A stretch of 64,000 bases of DNA from Allobosea sp. CS1GBMeth4 (lineage in GTDB: Bacteria; Pseudomonadota; Alphaproteobacteria; Rhizobiales; Beijerinckiaceae): contig NZ_FYAS01000053.1 of the NCBI RefSeq assembly GCF_900185715.1, positions 1-64,000 of the forward strand, read 5' to 3'. The notes beneath the pieces are model-generated. The model did not search any database. It was given only the letters and a program-made list of their open reading frames with translations, and was not told the DNA's origin. A program made the position numbers and the translations under genes. Positions 33,346 through 43,619 of this stretch are shown in pieces. Position 1 is the first letter of the stretch. Each line of letters starts with the position of its first letter.

Positions 33346-34077
33346 TCATTTCAGCCCGAAGGCCTGGCGGATCTCCGGACGCGTCTCGTCGTAGCGGACC
33401 TTGAACGCCTTCTCGGCCAGCAGCGCCTTGGCGACGACGCGGCCGATCTTGTCGCCGGCCTCCAGATCGGTCGGGTAATGGAAGCCGCAGACCAGGCGGC
33501 TCTCGTCATAGCTCTTGACCCGCTCCTCGAACCTGTCGGCGAGCTCGGGGACGGCGTCGGAGAGCAAGGTGGCATAGAGCGCCGCCGTGGCGGCATGGGC
33601 CGACGGGAAGGAGGTGCCGTCCGGCCGCCCGCCGGGGCAGGGCTTGACCCTGACCTTGTTCCACATGGCGAAGGGCCGGATGCGGTTGGTCAGGCGGTTG
33701 ACGCTCTTCAGCAGGATGGCGAGCTCGACCTGCGCCTCGCGCATCAGCAGGCGCGTTTCGCGATGCGTGCCCTCGACATAGGCGTGGTCCATGCCGGCGA
33801 GGAAGGCGTTCAGCGTCTGGTACTGGTCGGCGATCGCCTGCTTCTCGCGCTCGGGCGTGCGGGCCGAGGAGATGGCGAGCACCTTCTCGAACTCGGCCCG
33901 ATGCTCGGGCGAATTCTGCGCCGGCGGCAGCCCCATGACCTTGGCGACGTCGATTTTGGCGGCGTCGAGCCAGATGAGGTAGGGTCGCTGCTGCGCGGCC
34001 GCAGGCGTGGCGAGAGCCAGCGCGACGAGCGGTGCGCAGAGGACGGTGGCGGGGGCGAGGAAGCGAGAGCGCTGCAT
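33346..34077 (-). CDS. periplasmic class A acid phosphatase (PhoN/PAP2 family)
   Basis: A 243-residue protein with a signal peptide ending ATPAAAQQ. The PAP2/class A phosphatase motif is complete: KSVNRLTNRIRPF (K-x6-R-P), SFPSAHAATAALY (P-S-G/A-H) and SRLVCGFHYPTDLEAG (S-R-x5-H-x3-D). These carry the nucleophile His and the phosphate-binding Arg and Lys. The enzyme would dephosphorylate small phosphoesters in the periplasm. It is monocistronic and convergent with the IscU-like gene. Confidence 0.9.
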   Translation of the reverse strand: MQRSRFLAPATVLCAPLVALALATPAAAQQRPYLIWLDAAKIDVAKVMGLPPAQNSPEHRAEFEKVLAISSARTPEREKQAIADQYQTLNAFLAGMDHAYVEGTHRETRLLMREAQVELAILLKSVNRLTNRIRPFAMWNKVRVKPCPGGRPDGTSFPSAHAATAALYATLLSDAVPELADRFEERVKSYDESRLVCGFHYPTDLEAGDKIGRVVAKALLAEKAFKVRYDETRPEIRQAFGLK

Positions 34078-34152
34078 GTCCGGGATCTGGAAGGACCGAC
34101 CTGTGCCGGAAGAGGGCGGAATCGAATGACGGGGCGCCGGGATGGGCCCTCC

Positions 34153-34527
34153 ATGTCTTACTTACCTGGACATGCTGAAAAAAGCCTTTCCTGGCGCGGG
34201 GCGCTCCTGCACGCGCCGCGTCGCGCCGCGCATCTGCTGATCCGCGGCTACCAGCTCAGTCTCTCCATGCTGATCGGGCGGCAATGCCGGCACTGGCCGA
34301 GCTGCTCGGACTACACCGACGAGGCGATCCAGCGTCACGGGCTCTGGGCCGGCGGCTGGGTCGGCTTCGCGCGCATCTGCCGCTGCACGCCGCTCGGCAC
34401 CTCCGGCATCGACCTGGTCTGCGAGGAGTTGCCGGCCGAAGGCGCCTGGTACCGGCCCTGGGCCTATGGCCGCTGGCGCGGCGTCAACGCGCCGCCGGCC
34501 GACGAGGCTCAGCCGTCCGAGCGCTGA
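34153..34527 (+). CDS. yidD: membrane protein insertion efficiency factor YidD
   Basis: A 124-residue YidD protein. The core RGYQLSLSMLIGRQCRHWPSCSDYTDEAIQRHGLWAGGWVGFARICRCTPLG holds the conserved C-R-x-x-P-(S/T)-C-S-x-Y and R-C-(H/R/C)-P/T signatures (written here as one core, positions about 30-80). YidD assists YidC-dependent insertion at the inner membrane. It is not next to rnpA/yidC here, which is usual in Hyphomicrobiales. Its 3' end overlaps the convergent Cys-rich protein gene by 19 bases. Confidence 0.93.
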   Translation: MSYLPGHAEKSLSWRGALLHAPRRAAHLLIRGYQLSLSMLIGRQCRHWPSCSDYTDEAIQRHGLWAGGWVGFARICRCTPLGTSGIDLVCEELPAEGAWYRPWAYGRWRGVNAPPADEAQPSER

Positions 34528-34748
34528 GCGCGCATCTGCTCCAGCGTCGTCAGGCAGGCCTGCGAGAACGCGGCGTGTTTCTCCTTCAGACAGGCGGCGA
34601 GGCGCCCGCCGCCGGGCTTGATGCCCGGGCAATGCTTCCGGAAATCGGCGGCGCAGGCGCTGCGGACCGCGCCGCGTCCGGGCGACTGCGCGAAGGCCGC
34701 CGCGGGGGCGAGGGCGAGGACCAGGGTCAGGGCGAGGGCTCGGGTCAT
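34509..34748 (-). CDS. small secreted cysteine-rich protein
   Basis: A 79-residue protein from ATG 34748 with a clear signal peptide (RALALTLVLALAPAAAFAQ). The mature part has the spaced pattern C-x7-C-x12-C-x11-C (CAADFRKHC, AACLKEK, SQACL). This matches the 'cysteine-rich repeat' (eukaryotic GLG1-like) type seen in small rhizobial periplasmic proteins. The four cysteines probably form two disulfides. Function is unknown. It overlaps yidD tail to tail. Confidence 0.75.
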   Translation of the reverse strand: MTRALALTLVLALAPAAAFAQSPGRGAVRSACAADFRKHCPGIKPGGGRLAACLKEKHAAFSQACLTTLEQMRAQRSDG

Positions 34749-34984
34749 GATCACGGGCTCCGGATGGCGATTCTGCGATCCTGGCGGTGCGGGCGTTGCC
34801 GCGGCCTGACCGGAAGATGACGAAACCGAAAGCTTGGGCGATCGCGCCATTCCCGCGATTGCCTGCGCCGTCCGTCTCGTATAGGCCTCGCCGGCGCGTC
34901 CGATCCGGCTGCCGGCCGCGCCCACCTTCAAGGCGGCCGGCCTTCTTACGGGGCTCGTATCCCCGAGTGAGCAGGAGCCGGTCG

Positions 34985-36982
34985 ATGACGATCTCCCTGA
35001 CTTTCCCCGATGGCGCGAAGCGCGAATTCCCGGCCGGTATCACCGGCAAGGACATCGCCGGCGGCATTTCCCCCTCGCTCTTGAAGCGCACTGTCGCGAT
35101 GGCGCTCGACGGCACGGTCGTCGACCTCGCCGACCCGATCACCGCCGACGCCAGGATCGAGTTCCTCAACCGCGAGGATCCGCGCGCGCTCGAGCTGATC
35201 CGGCACGATTGCGCCCATGTCCTCGCCGAAGCGGTGCAGGAGCTCTATCCCGGCACCCAGGTGACGATCGGTCCGGTCATCGAGAACGGCTTCTATTACG
35301 ACTTCTTCCGCAACGAGCCCTTCACTCCCGAGGATTTCGCGCCGATCGAGAAGAAGATGCGCGAGATCATCGCGCGCGACAAACCCTTCACCAAGGAAGT
35401 CTGGAGCCGCGACAAGGCCAAGGCCTTCTTCCGTGACAAGGGCGAGGCCTTCAAGGTCGAGCTGGTCGATGCGATTCCTGACGACCAGACGCTGAAGATG
35501 TATGCGCAGGGCGACTGGATCGACCTCTGCCGCGGCCCGCACATGACCTCGGTCGGCAAGGTCGGCGGCGCCTTCAAGCTGACCAAGGTCGCCGGGGCCT
35601 ACTGGCGCGGCGACAGCAGCAAGCCGATGCTGACCCGCATCTACGGAACGGCCTTCGCCAGGCAGGAGGATCTCGACGCCTATCTCAAGCAGCTCGAGGA
35701 GGCGGAGAAGCGCGACCACCGCCGGCTCGGCCGCGAGATGGACCTGTTCCACTTCCAGGAGGAGGGGCCGGGCGTCGTCTTCTGGCACTCGAAGGGCTGG
35801 CGGCTGTTCCAGGAGGTGCTGACCTATATGCGCCGGCGGCTCGCCGCCGACTATGAGGAGGTCAACGCCCCGCAGGTGCTAGACAAGTCGCTCTGGGAGA
35901 CCTCGGGCCATTGGGGCTGGTACCAGGACAACATGTTCGCGGTGAAGTCGGCCTCGGCCTTCGAGAATCCGAACGACCAGGAGCGCGACCACAAGGTCTT
36001 CGCGCTCAAGCCGATGAACTGCCCCGGCCATGTCCAGATCTTCAAGCACGGGCTGAAGAGCTATCGCGATCTGCCGATCCGCCTGGCCGAATTCGGCAAT
36101 GTGCACCGCTACGAGCCCTCCGGCGCGCTGCACGGGCTGATGCGGGTGCGCGGCTTCACCCAGGACGACGCCCACATCTTCTGCACCGAGGAGCAGCTCG
36201 CCGCCGAGTGCCTGAAGATCAACGACCTGATCCTCTCGGTCTACGAGGATTTCGGCTTCACCGACGATCTCGTCATCAAGCTCTCGACGCGGCCGGACAA
36301 GCGCGTCGGTTCCGACGCGCTCTGGGACCATGCCGAGGACGTCATGACCAGGGTGCTCGACCAGATCGCGAAGCAGTCCGGCAACCGGATCAGGACGGCG
36401 ATCAACCCGGGCGAGGGCGCCTTCTACGGGCCGAAGTTCGAATATGTCCTGCGCGACGCCATCGGCCGCGACTGGCAGTGCGGCACCACGCAGGTCGACT
36501 TCAACCTGCCCGAGCGCTTCGGCGCCTTCTATATCGGCTCGGACGGCGAGAAGAAGACGCCGAGCATGGTCCATCGCGCCATCTGCGGCTCGCTGGAGCG
36601 CTTCGTCGGCATCCTGATCGAGCACCATGCCGGGCATTTCCCGCTCTGGCTGGCGCCGGAGCAGGTCGTCGTGGCGCCGATCACCTCCGAAGCCGACGCC
36701 TATGCCGAGGAGGTCACCATGGCGCTGCTCTCCGCCGGCCTGCGCGCCCGCGCCGACCTGCGCAACGAGAAGATCAGCTACAAGGTGCGCGAGCACTCGC
36801 TGGCCAAGGTCCCGGTGATCCTCGCCGTCGGCAAGCGCGAGGCCGAGGAGCGGACCGTGACGCTGCGCCGGCTCGGCAGCCAGCAGCAGAGCGTCGTCGC
36901 GCTCGATGCCGTCGTCGCCGCGCTGACCGAGGAGGCGACGCCGCCCGATCTCGCCCGCAAGACGAAGGCGAGGGCGGCCTGA
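34985..36982 (+). CDS. thrS: threonine--tRNA ligase
   Basis: A 665-residue class II synthetase starting at ATG 34985 after an AGGAG site; the open frame extends much further upstream but the family N terminus is [15 protein letters not shown]. The domains run in order: TGS (1-60), the editing domain with [19 protein letters not shown], then the catalytic core. The core carries zinc ligands in [13 protein letters not shown] and later H residues, motif 2 [21 protein letters not shown], and motif 3 [22 protein letters not shown]. The C-terminal anticodon domain starts WLAPEQVVV. No truncation is seen. Confidence 0.99.
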   Translation: MTISLTFPDGAKREFPAGITGKDIAGGISPSLLKRTVAMALDGTVVDLADPITADARIEFLNREDPRALELIRHDCAHVLAEAVQELYPGTQVTIGPVIENGFYYDFFRNEPFTPEDFAPIEKKMREIIARDKPFTKEVWSRDKAKAFFRDKGEAFKVELVDAIPDDQTLKMYAQGDWIDLCRGPHMTSVGKVGGAFKLTKVAGAYWRGDSSKPMLTRIYGTAFARQEDLDAYLKQLEEAEKRDHRRLGREMDLFHFQEEGPGVVFWHSKGWRLFQEVLTYMRRRLAADYEEVNAPQVLDKSLWETSGHWGWYQDNMFAVKSASAFENPNDQERDHKVFALKPMNCPGHVQIFKHGLKSYRDLPIRLAEFGNVHRYEPSGALHGLMRVRGFTQDDAHIFCTEEQLAAECLKINDLILSVYEDFGFTDDLVIKLSTRPDKRVGSDALWDHAEDVMTRVLDQIAKQSGNRIRTAINPGEGAFYGPKFEYVLRDAIGRDWQCGTTQVDFNLPERFGAFYIGSDGEKKTPSMVHRAICGSLERFVGILIEHHAGHFPLWLAPEQVVVAPITSEADAYAEEVTMALLSAGLRARADLRNEKISYKVREHSLAKVPVILAVGKREAEERTVTLRRLGSQQQSVVALDAVVAALTEEATPPDLARKTKARAA

Positions 36983-37030
36983 GCCGGCCGCCCTCGCCAA
37001 AACTCCTCAGCCCATGCCAAATGGACCGCG

Positions 37031-38317
37031 ATGCTGACGGGTTCCTATCGTAAACGGCTCGAAGCCGATCTCGGTCGCTGGGTGGGCGAGGGGCTGGTCA
37101 GCCCCGAGAACGCGGCGACCATCCGCCGTTCGCTGGCGCAGGAGAGCGGCTTCAAGCTGCCCGCCCTGCTCGGCCTGTTCGGCGGCCTCCTGATCGCCTC
37201 CAGCGTCTCCGCCTTCGTCGCGGCGAACTGGGACGAAATTCCGCGGCTCGTGAAGCTGGTCATGGTGCTGGTCGGGCTGGCCGGTGCGCTCGGCGTCGCA
37301 ATCAGGCTGGAAAGCCGGGGCTCGACGGCCGGCGCCGATGCCGCCGCCACCTGTGGCACCCTGATCTTCGCCGCCGGCGTCGCGCTCGTCGGCCAGATGT
37401 ACCATCTGCCGGCCGATTGGCCGGGCGGCGCGCTCCTGGTCGCGCTCGGAGCGCTGCTCGTCGCCTTCCTGCTGCGCTCGAACGGCGCGCTCGTCATCGC
37501 CCTCGTCGCGATCGGCGCCTGGGCCGTGGGGCGCTGGGACGAGGGCGAGCCGCGGGCCCATCTCCTGTTCTGGCTGCCCTTCCTGCCGGCGCTCTGGCTC
37601 GCTGCCACCCGGCACAACCGCCTCGTCCATCATGTCGCGGTGCTGGCCCTGCTCGGCTGGTTCGCGACGCTGCCGGGCCAGCCCGCCTTTATCCGCTTCG
37701 ATTACGGGCTGCTGGCCTATGGGCTCGCCGTCTCGGCGCTGTTCGTCGCGCTCGGCGCGCTCGCGCTCGATCGCGGCGGGCCGGGCCTCCTCACCGCCTT
37801 CCTGCCCTGGGGACTGCTCGGGCTGATCCTTTCGCTCGGCGTCGAGCTCGTCCGCATCCTCGAGCCCGCCGAGGCGCGTCCCGGCACGGCGTTGTGGCTG
37901 AACTATTTCGTCTATGCGCTGGCGTTGCCGGCGCTGCTCGGGCTCGGCCTGCTGGCGCGCGAGCGCCGCTTCGCCTGGCCGCTGGCGCTCGCGCTCCTCA
38001 TGGCACTGCTGGTGCCGGTGCTGTTCTGGAGCGGCGGCGGGGTCAGCCTAGCCGGCAAGATCGTCGTCGCGGCGCTGATCCTGGCGATCGCCATCGGCAT
38101 CGTCGTCGCCGGGGCCGGCGGCGGCGTGCGCCGGCTCGGCATCGCGGGCTCGGCCCTCTTCGCCGTCGCCGTGGTGATCCTGCTCTGGCAGACCATCGGC
38201 ACGCTGCTCGACCAGTCGCTGTTCTTCCTGGTCGGCGGCGCCGCCCTGATCGGCCTCGCCGGCGGGATGCGCCGGCTCCTCGCCAGGTTCGGCAAGCCGG
38301 CGGAGGCAGCGCCGTGA
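37031..38317 (+). CDS. DUF2157 multi-spanning membrane protein
   Basis: A 428-residue protein beginning with a short cytoplasmic DUF2157 segment (YRKRLEADLGRWVGEGLVSPENAATIRRSL). About eleven membrane helices follow, starting LPALLGLFGGLLIASSVSAFVAANWDEIPR. The motif FVAANWDEIPR is highly typical of the family. Function is unknown. It is coupled by a 4-base overlap to a GDYxxLxY protein gene, the standard partner of DUF2157 proteins, which suggests they act together in the membrane. Confidence 0.88.
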   Translation: MLTGSYRKRLEADLGRWVGEGLVSPENAATIRRSLAQESGFKLPALLGLFGGLLIASSVSAFVAANWDEIPRLVKLVMVLVGLAGALGVAIRLESRGSTAGADAAATCGTLIFAAGVALVGQMYHLPADWPGGALLVALGALLVAFLLRSNGALVIALVAIGAWAVGRWDEGEPRAHLLFWLPFLPALWLAATRHNRLVHHVAVLALLGWFATLPGQPAFIRFDYGLLAYGLAVSALFVALGALALDRGGPGLLTAFLPWGLLGLILSLGVELVRILEPAEARPGTALWLNYFVYALALPALLGLGLLARERRFAWPLALALLMALLVPVLFWSGGGVSLAGKIVVAALILAIAIGIVVAGAGGGVRRLGIAGSALFAVAVVILLWQTIGTLLDQSLFFLVGGAALIGLAGGMRRLLARFGKPAEAAP

Positions 38318-38937
38318 TCCGCCTGCCATCCGCCGACAGCTTCACCGGCCGCATCCCGCCGCTCTGGCGCGGGCTTGTCGCCATCGCCTTGCTCTGCGGG
38401 CTGGTCCTCGTCCTGGTCGAGTCGCGCGCCGGCATCCTGCGCTCAGGCAGCGAGATCAGGCTGGCGACCGCGCCGGTCGACCCGCGCGACCTGTTCCGCG
38501 GCGATTATGTCATTCTCAATTACAGGATCAGCACGCTGGAGCCGGCGGCGCTCGACGGCGACAAGGCGTTCGAGCGCAACCAGGCGGTGTTCGTCCGGGT
38601 CGCACCCGGTGCCGACGGGCTGGCCGAGGCGAAGGGGGTCTATCTCGCCCGCCCGCCCGCCGCGGAGGGCGGGACCGTGCTCGCGGGCAAGGTCGCCTCG
38701 ACCGGCGCCTGCGCGCTCGATGCGAACGGCGCCCCCGATTGCGCGGCCGGCCGCCGCGCGATCCGGGTGAGCTACGGGCTCGAAAGCTATTTCGTGCCGC
38801 AGGGCACCGGCCGCGCCATCGAGACCACCGAGCGCAAGCGGCTGGAGATCGTCGCGGCCGTATCGGGCTCGGGCCAGGCGGCGATCAAGCGCCTTCTGAT
38901 CGACGGCAAGCTCGTCCATCAGGAACCGCCCTACTGA
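38314..38937 (+). CDS. GDYxxLxY (GDYXXLXY) domain membrane protein
   Basis: A 207-residue protein from a GTG start at 38314 that overlaps the upstream stop (GTGA). One N-terminal membrane helix (LVAIALLCGLVLVLVES) precedes a periplasmic domain. The domain carries the eponymous motif RDLFRGDYVILNYRIS near residue 65 and the later SYGLESYFVPQGTGRAIE segment, both hallmarks of this family. Biochemical function is unknown. Gene coupling with DUF2157 is conserved broadly in bacteria and supports a joint role. Confidence 0.88.
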   Translation: MIRLPSADSFTGRIPPLWRGLVAIALLCGLVLVLVESRAGILRSGSEIRLATAPVDPRDLFRGDYVILNYRISTLEPAALDGDKAFERNQAVFVRVAPGADGLAEAKGVYLARPPAAEGGTVLAGKVASTGACALDANGAPDCAAGRRAIRVSYGLESYFVPQGTGRAIETTERKRLEIVAAVSGSGQAAIKRLLIDGKLVHQEPPY

Positions 38938-38952
38938 GGGGCGGTCCTCTCC

Positions 38953-39046
38953 CGTCATGGTCGGGCTGGTCCCGACCATCCACGTCTTCATTCGTCGAGC
39001 GCGGTGTTCAAGACGTGGATGCTCGGCACAAGGCCGAGCACGACGG
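38953..39046 (+). repeat. dispersed palindromic repeat, variant copy
   Basis: Starts CGTCATGGTCGGGCTGGTCCCGACCATC, a hairpin of the same plan as the CGTCAT family (split here as CGTCATGGTCGGG and CCCGACCATC). The centre pairs CACGTCTT with AAGACGTG, and the end reads CTCGGCACAAGGCCGAGCACGACGG. It lies between the GDYxxLxY gene and serS. Confidence 0.6.
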
Positions 39047-39153
39047 TTAGCGCCTTGTCTCGCTTGCACCTGCGCCACGCCGACGGAACGCTTCCGTGCC
39101 GGCGCGCCATGCTCTAGAGCATCAGCCGATTCCACAATGGATCGGCTTGAGCG

Positions 39154-40713
39154 ATGTACGACATCAGATGGATTCGCGAGAACGCCGCGGCGTTCGATCG
39201 GGGCTTGCAACGGCGCGGGCTTGAGAAACTGTCGTCGTCGCTGCTGGCGCTCGATGATCAGCGCCGCGCCGCCATCGGCAAGTCGCAGGCCGCTCAGGAG
39301 CGCCGCAACGCCCTCTCCAGGGAGATCGGCAAGGCGATGGGCCAGAAGGACCTCGCCTTGGCCGAGCAGCTCAAGGCCGAGGTCGCCGCGCTCAAGGAGC
39401 AGGTGCCGGCTCTGGAGGCCGAGGAGCGGATCGCCGTCGAGGCGCTGAACGCGCAGCTCGCCGCCATTCCGAACGCGCCGCTCGACGACGTGCCCGAGGG
39501 CGCTGACGAGCACGGCAACGTGCTGCTGCATGCCCATGGCGCGAAGCCCGAGGAGAACGGCCGGCTCGCCGGCGTCAATCGGCCCAAGGAGCATTACGAG
39601 CTGGGCGAGGCGCTCGGCCAGATGGATTTCGAGACGGCGGCGAAGCTCTCCGGCTCGCGCTTCGTGGTGCTCGACCGCCAGCTCGCGCGCCTCAACCGCG
39701 CCATCGGCCAGTTCATGCTCGACACCCATGTCGACGAGCACGGCTACACCGAGGTCAACCCGCCGCTGATGGTGCGCGACGAGGCGATGTTCGGCACGGC
39801 GCAATTGCCGAAATTCGCCGGCGATCAGTTCCATGCCTTCGCCTATGACCTGCCCGATCATCTGAAGCCGCACGGGCCGGCGGCGGAGCTCTGGGAATCG
39901 CTGGCCGAGGATTGGACCTCGGCCGAGGGCAGGCGCGAGCAGGCGACCTTCGGCTCGGTCGTGCAGGCGCTGATCGACCAGAAGATGCGCCAGGACGAGA
40001 TCGACCAGATCGTCGGCTTCTTCGAGCTCCTCAAGCGAGAGCTCGCCATGGCACGCCATGGCAAGGCGCGCGGCGATGTCGTGCTCGATGCGGCGGCGAG
40101 CGGGCACTGGCTCATCCCCACCGCCGAGGTGCCGCTGACCAATCTCGTCCGCGAATCGATCCTCTCCGAGGAGGAGCTGCCGCGCCGCTTCACGGCGCTG
40201 ACACCCTGCTTCCGGGCCGAGGCCGGCTCGGCAGGCCGGGACACCCGCGGCATGCTGCGCCAGCACCAGTTCGAGAAGGTCGAGCTCGTCTCGATCACCG
40301 CGCCGGAGAAGTCGCGCGAGGAGCACGAGCGCATGCTCGCCTGCGCCGAGACCGTGCTGAAGAAGCTCGACCTGCACTATCGCGTGATGACGCTGTGCAC
40401 CGGCGACATGGGTTTCGCCTCGCAGAAGACCTACGACATCGAGGTCTGGCTGCCGGGTCAGAAGACCTATCGCGAGATCTCGTCCTGCTCGGTCTGCGGC
40501 GATTTCCAGGCGCGGCGCATGAACGCCCGCTACAGGACCAGGGACGGCAAGGGGCCCTTCTTCGTCCACACCCTCAACGGCTCGGGCACGGCGGTCGGCC
40601 GCGCCCTGATCGCGGTGATGGAGAACTACCAGAACGCCGACGGCTCGATCACCGTGCCGGAGGTGCTGGTCCCCTATATGCGCGGGGTCACCCGCATCGA
40701 GAAGGCGGCCTGA
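39154..40713 (+). CDS. serS: serine--tRNA ligase with a large internal insertion
   Basis: A 519-residue class II SerRS, about 85-90 residues longer than the usual 420-430. The N-terminal coiled-coil arm (residues 1-110) and the catalytic motifs are intact: motif 1 near [11 protein letters not shown] (198-207), motif 2 [18 protein letters not shown] (350-367) and motif 3 [18 protein letters not shown] (475-492). The extra block lies at about residues 227-316 (codons about 39832-40101), between LPKFAGDQF and [11 protein letters not shown]. There the E. coli enzyme has only about 20 residues. The insertion is mostly helical and in frame. The enzyme is certainly SerRS; the role of the insertion is unknown. 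surE starts 5 bases downstream. Confidence 0.97.
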   Translation: MYDIRWIRENAAAFDRGLQRRGLEKLSSSLLALDDQRRAAIGKSQAAQERRNALSREIGKAMGQKDLALAEQLKAEVAALKEQVPALEAEERIAVEALNAQLAAIPNAPLDDVPEGADEHGNVLLHAHGAKPEENGRLAGVNRPKEHYELGEALGQMDFETAAKLSGSRFVVLDRQLARLNRAIGQFMLDTHVDEHGYTEVNPPLMVRDEAMFGTAQLPKFAGDQFHAFAYDLPDHLKPHGPAAELWESLAEDWTSAEGRREQATFGSVVQALIDQKMRQDEIDQIVGFFELLKRELAMARHGKARGDVVLDAAASGHWLIPTAEVPLTNLVRESILSEEELPRRFTALTPCFRAEAGSAGRDTRGMLRQHQFEKVELVSITAPEKSREEHERMLACAETVLKKLDLHYRVMTLCTGDMGFASQKTYDIEVWLPGQKTYREISSCSVCGDFQARRMNARYRTRDGKGPFFVHTLNGSGTAVGRALIAVMENYQNADGSITVPEVLVPYMRGVTRIEKAA

Positions 40714-40717
40714 TCCC

Positions 40718-41479
40718 ATGCGCATCCTGGTGACCAATGACGACGGCATCCATGCCGAGGGGCTCTCCGTCCTCGAGCGCATCGCGGCGCAGCTCTCCGA
40801 CGATGTCTGGGTGGTGGCGCCCGAGACCGACCAGTCCGGCGTCGCCCATTCGCTGTCGCTGTCGAACCCGCTGCGCCTGCGCCAGATCGCGGAGAAGCGC
40901 TATGCCGTCCAGGGCACGCCGACCGATTGCGTGATCATGGCGGCGCGCTCGATTCTGGCCGAGACGAAGCCCGATCTCGTGCTGTCCGGCGTCAACCGCG
41001 GCCAGAACGTCGCCGAGGACGTGACCTATTCCGGCACCATCGCGGCGGCCATGGAAGGCACGCTGCTCGGCATCCCCTCGATCGCGCTCAGCCAGGCCTA
41101 TATGCCGGGCGACCGCAGCAGCATCATTTGGGACTGCGCCCTGCAGCACGCCCCCGGCATCGTCCGGCGCCTGCTGGAGGAGGGGATTCCGGACGGCGTC
41201 CTGTTCAACCTCAACTTCCCGAACGTGGCGCCGGCCGAGGTCGCGGGCGTCGCCGTCACGGCGCAGGGCCGGCGCGACCAGGAGCTGATGCGCCTGGAGC
41301 CGCGGCGCGACGGGCGCGGCAATCCCTATTACTGGATCGCCTTCCAGCGCGGGAAGACCGAGCCGGCCAACGGCACCGATCTGCGCGCGCTCGCCCAGAA
41401 CAAGATCTCGCTGACGCCGCTCGAGCTCGACCTGACGCATGAGCCGACGATGACGCGCTTCGCGCAGCTCTTCGCCTGA
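40718..41479 (+). CDS. surE: 5'/3'-nucleotidase SurE
   Basis: A 253-residue SurE with the family N terminus [19 protein letters not shown], whose D-D pair binds metal. [66 protein letters not shown] and GIPSIALSQ follow. The enzyme removes phosphate from nucleoside monophosphates and possibly polyphosphate. It sits in the conserved order serS-surE-pcm with very short spacing (12 bases to pcm), so it is an operon member linked to stress survival and protein repair. Confidence 0.97.
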   Translation: MRILVTNDDGIHAEGLSVLERIAAQLSDDVWVVAPETDQSGVAHSLSLSNPLRLRQIAEKRYAVQGTPTDCVIMAARSILAETKPDLVLSGVNRGQNVAEDVTYSGTIAAAMEGTLLGIPSIALSQAYMPGDRSSIIWDCALQHAPGIVRRLLEEGIPDGVLFNLNFPNVAPAEVAGVAVTAQGRRDQELMRLEPRRDGRGNPYYWIAFQRGKTEPANGTDLRALAQNKISLTPLELDLTHEPTMTRFAQLFA

Positions 41480-41490
41480 AGGCGGCAGGG

Positions 41491-42150
41491 ATGACCGGGG
41501 AGGGCGCCAGCAGCGAGAGCGAACGCACCGTCGCCTTCCTGTTGTCGCTGCGCGCGCGCGGCGTGCGCGACATCGCGCTGCTGCGGGCGATGGAGCGGGT
41601 GCCGCGCGAGCATTTCGCGCCGTCGCGCTTCGCCGACCTCGCCCGCCAGGACGTCTCCGTGCCCTTGCCCTGCGGCCAGACGATGACGGCGCCGCACACG
41701 GTCGCCGCGCTGGTCGGCGCGCTCGAGATGAAGCCCGACTGCCGCGTGCTCGAGGTTGGTTCCGGCTCGGGCTATGTCGCGGCGCTGCTGGCGGCGATGG
41801 GCGGCCAGGTGGTCTCGCTGGAGCGCTACCGGACGCTCGCCCTCGCGGCGCATGAGCGGCTCGCCGGCGGCGGCTTCGCCGACCAGGTCGAGCTCCGCCA
41901 TGCCGACGGCTTCCAGCCCGACCGCACGCTCGGCCGCTTCGAGCGCATCCTGGTCAATGGCGTGATGCACGCCGTGCCGGAGGCGCTGCTCGCCCGGCTC
42001 GGCGTCGGCGGGCGCCTCGTCGGCGCGCTCCGCGTCGAAGGCGCGGCGCGGCTCGTCGTGGTGACGCGCAGCGAGGACGGCTTCGACCATGCCCTCGGCC
42101 CGGTCGTGCGCATCCCGCCGCTGGCGCCGGGCCTGTCGCAGGCGCTTTAG
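41491..42150 (+). CDS. pcm: protein-L-isoaspartate O-methyltransferase
   Basis: A 219-residue Pcm. The fold is class I methyltransferase with MERVPREHFAPSRFADLARQDVSVPLPCGQTMTAPHTVAALVGALEM at the N terminus (positions about 31-77) and motif I VLEVGSGSGYVAALLAAMGGQVVSLER. The enzyme methylates isoaspartyl residues in aged proteins so that they can be reset to aspartate. It follows surE by 11 bases and precedes the NlpD-like gene, the same arrangement as surE-pcm-nlpD in enterobacteria. Confidence 0.95.
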   Translation: MTGEGASSESERTVAFLLSLRARGVRDIALLRAMERVPREHFAPSRFADLARQDVSVPLPCGQTMTAPHTVAALVGALEMKPDCRVLEVGSGSGYVAALLAAMGGQVVSLERYRTLALAAHERLAGGGFADQVELRHADGFQPDRTLGRFERILVNGVMHAVPEALLARLGVGGRLVGALRVEGAARLVVVTRSEDGFDHALGPVVRIPPLAPGLSQAL

Positions 42151-42263
42151 GCGCGGGTCTGCTTCAGAAATTTACGTGGCCCGTCAGCGGCGAAACACCT
42201 TCTTAACCTAACCGGCTCTTTAATGCGGACCGTTGAGTTGCGTCGTTCGCGAGTGCTGAGTCC

Positions 42264-43619
42264 ATGCGTAAGCAAGTCGAGCTGGCCGTGCCGAAGTCCC
42301 TGGTTCGCGTCGTGTCGGTCTGCGCCCTTGCAGCCGGCCTGGGCGCCTGCTCCTCGGACACGCTGCGCTTCACCGAGGCGCCTTTCGACAACCCCTTCAA
42401 GACCGCCCATGCCCCGGCGCCGCAGCGCGACCCGGCCACGACCGGCTCGATCGGCAGCAATGGTCCGCGCCAGTCCTACGAGACGGCCTCCGCCGCCGGC
42501 AATCCGGGCGTGCGCAGCCAGCCGCTGCCGCCGCCGACATCCTCCGTCGCGCTCCGCACCTCGCCGCCGGCTGCCCCGGCTCCGAGTGCGGCCGGCTCCG
42601 CCGCCGGCTGGACCGCGCAGGGCGGCACCCCGATCGTCGTCGCCCATGGCGAGACGCTGGAAGTGATCTCCGGCCGTTACGGCGTGCCGCGCTCCGCGCT
42701 GATGCAGGCGAACGGCCTCTCGGGCGAGGTCACGCCCGGCACCCGCATCGTCGTGCCCGTCTACAATGGCGCCGGCAGCCAGACCGCCGCGCGCCAGCCG
42801 GCACCGGTCGATCACCGTCCGGAGCAGCCGCGCCTGGCGCCGCCGCCGGCGTCGCGTCCGGTCGCCTCCGCGCCCGCCGTCGCCCCGAAGGCGGCTGCCG
42901 TCGACGCCAGGGCGCAGGCCGCCCAGACCAAGGCGCAGGCCGCGGCCGAAGCCAGGGAGAAGGCCGCAGCCGACGCCAGGCGCATGGGCGAGGCCCGCGC
43001 CCGCTTCGCCGCCGAGGCCAAGGCCAAGGCTGCCGCCAAGGCCGCCAACCCCGCCGCGGAGACCAAGACCGCCGCGCTGCCGACCCCGGCCGCCCAGCCG
43101 GCGAAGCCGAAGGCGGCTGCGCCGGTCGTCGCCAGCGCCCCGGCCGACAAGGTCGCCGTCCAGCCCAAGGCCGTGGCTCCCGCGCCGGAGCCGAAGGCCG
43201 AGCCGCAGACCACGGCGAGCCTGCCCAAGGCCGAGGAGCCGGCCTCCTCCGGCGCGGAGTTCCGCTGGCCGGCCCGCGGCCGCGTCATCGCCGGCTATGC
43301 CGGCAAGGGCGGCAATGAGGGCATCAACATCGCGGTTCCGGAAGGCACGCCGGTCAAGGCGGCCGAGGGCGGCGTCGTCGCCTATGCCGGCAGCGAGCTC
43401 AAGGGCTACGGCAACCTCGTGCTGATCCGCCACCCGAACGGCTACGTCTCGGCCTACGCCCATAATGGCGAGCTCGCGGTCAAGCGCGGCGAGACGGTGA
43501 AGCGCGGCCAGGTCGTCGCCAAGTCCGGCCAGACCGGCAACGTCAACTCGCCGCAGCTGCATTTCGAGCTGCGCAAGGGTTCGACCCCCGTCGACCCGAT
43601 GCCCTATCTCAGCAACTGA
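42264..43619 (+). CDS. NlpD-like lipoprotein with LysM and degenerate LytM (M23) domain
   Basis: A 451-residue outer-membrane lipoprotein; the signal ends at lipobox LGAC (Cys near residue 29). After a disordered region comes one LysM (HGETLEVISGRYGVPRSALMQANGL, about residues 130-175), then a long Ala/Lys/Pro-rich linker of about 150 residues. The M23 domain from residue about 330 reads FRWPARGRVIAGYAGKGGNEGINIAVP. The zinc site is lost (N-E-G-I-N-I instead of H-x-G-x-D-I), as in NlpD/EnvC, whereas LHFEL remains. It probably activates an amidase during division rather than cutting peptidoglycan itself. It follows pcm, matching the enterobacterial surE-pcm-nlpD order. Confidence 0.88.
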   Translation: MRKQVELAVPKSLVRVVSVCALAAGLGACSSDTLRFTEAPFDNPFKTAHAPAPQRDPATTGSIGSNGPRQSYETASAAGNPGVRSQPLPPPTSSVALRTSPPAAPAPSAAGSAAGWTAQGGTPIVVAHGETLEVISGRYGVPRSALMQANGLSGEVTPGTRIVVPVYNGAGSQTAARQPAPVDHRPEQPRLAPPPASRPVASAPAVAPKAAAVDARAQAAQTKAQAAAEAREKAAADARRMGEARARFAAEAKAKAAAKAANPAAETKTAALPTPAAQPAKPKAAAPVVASAPADKVAVQPKAVAPAPEPKAEPQTTASLPKAEEPASSGAEFRWPARGRVIAGYAGKGGNEGINIAVPEGTPVKAAEGGVVAYAGSELKGYGNLVLIRHPNGYVSAYAHNGELAVKRGETVKRGQVVAKSGQTGNVNSPQLHFELRKGSTPVDPMPYLSN

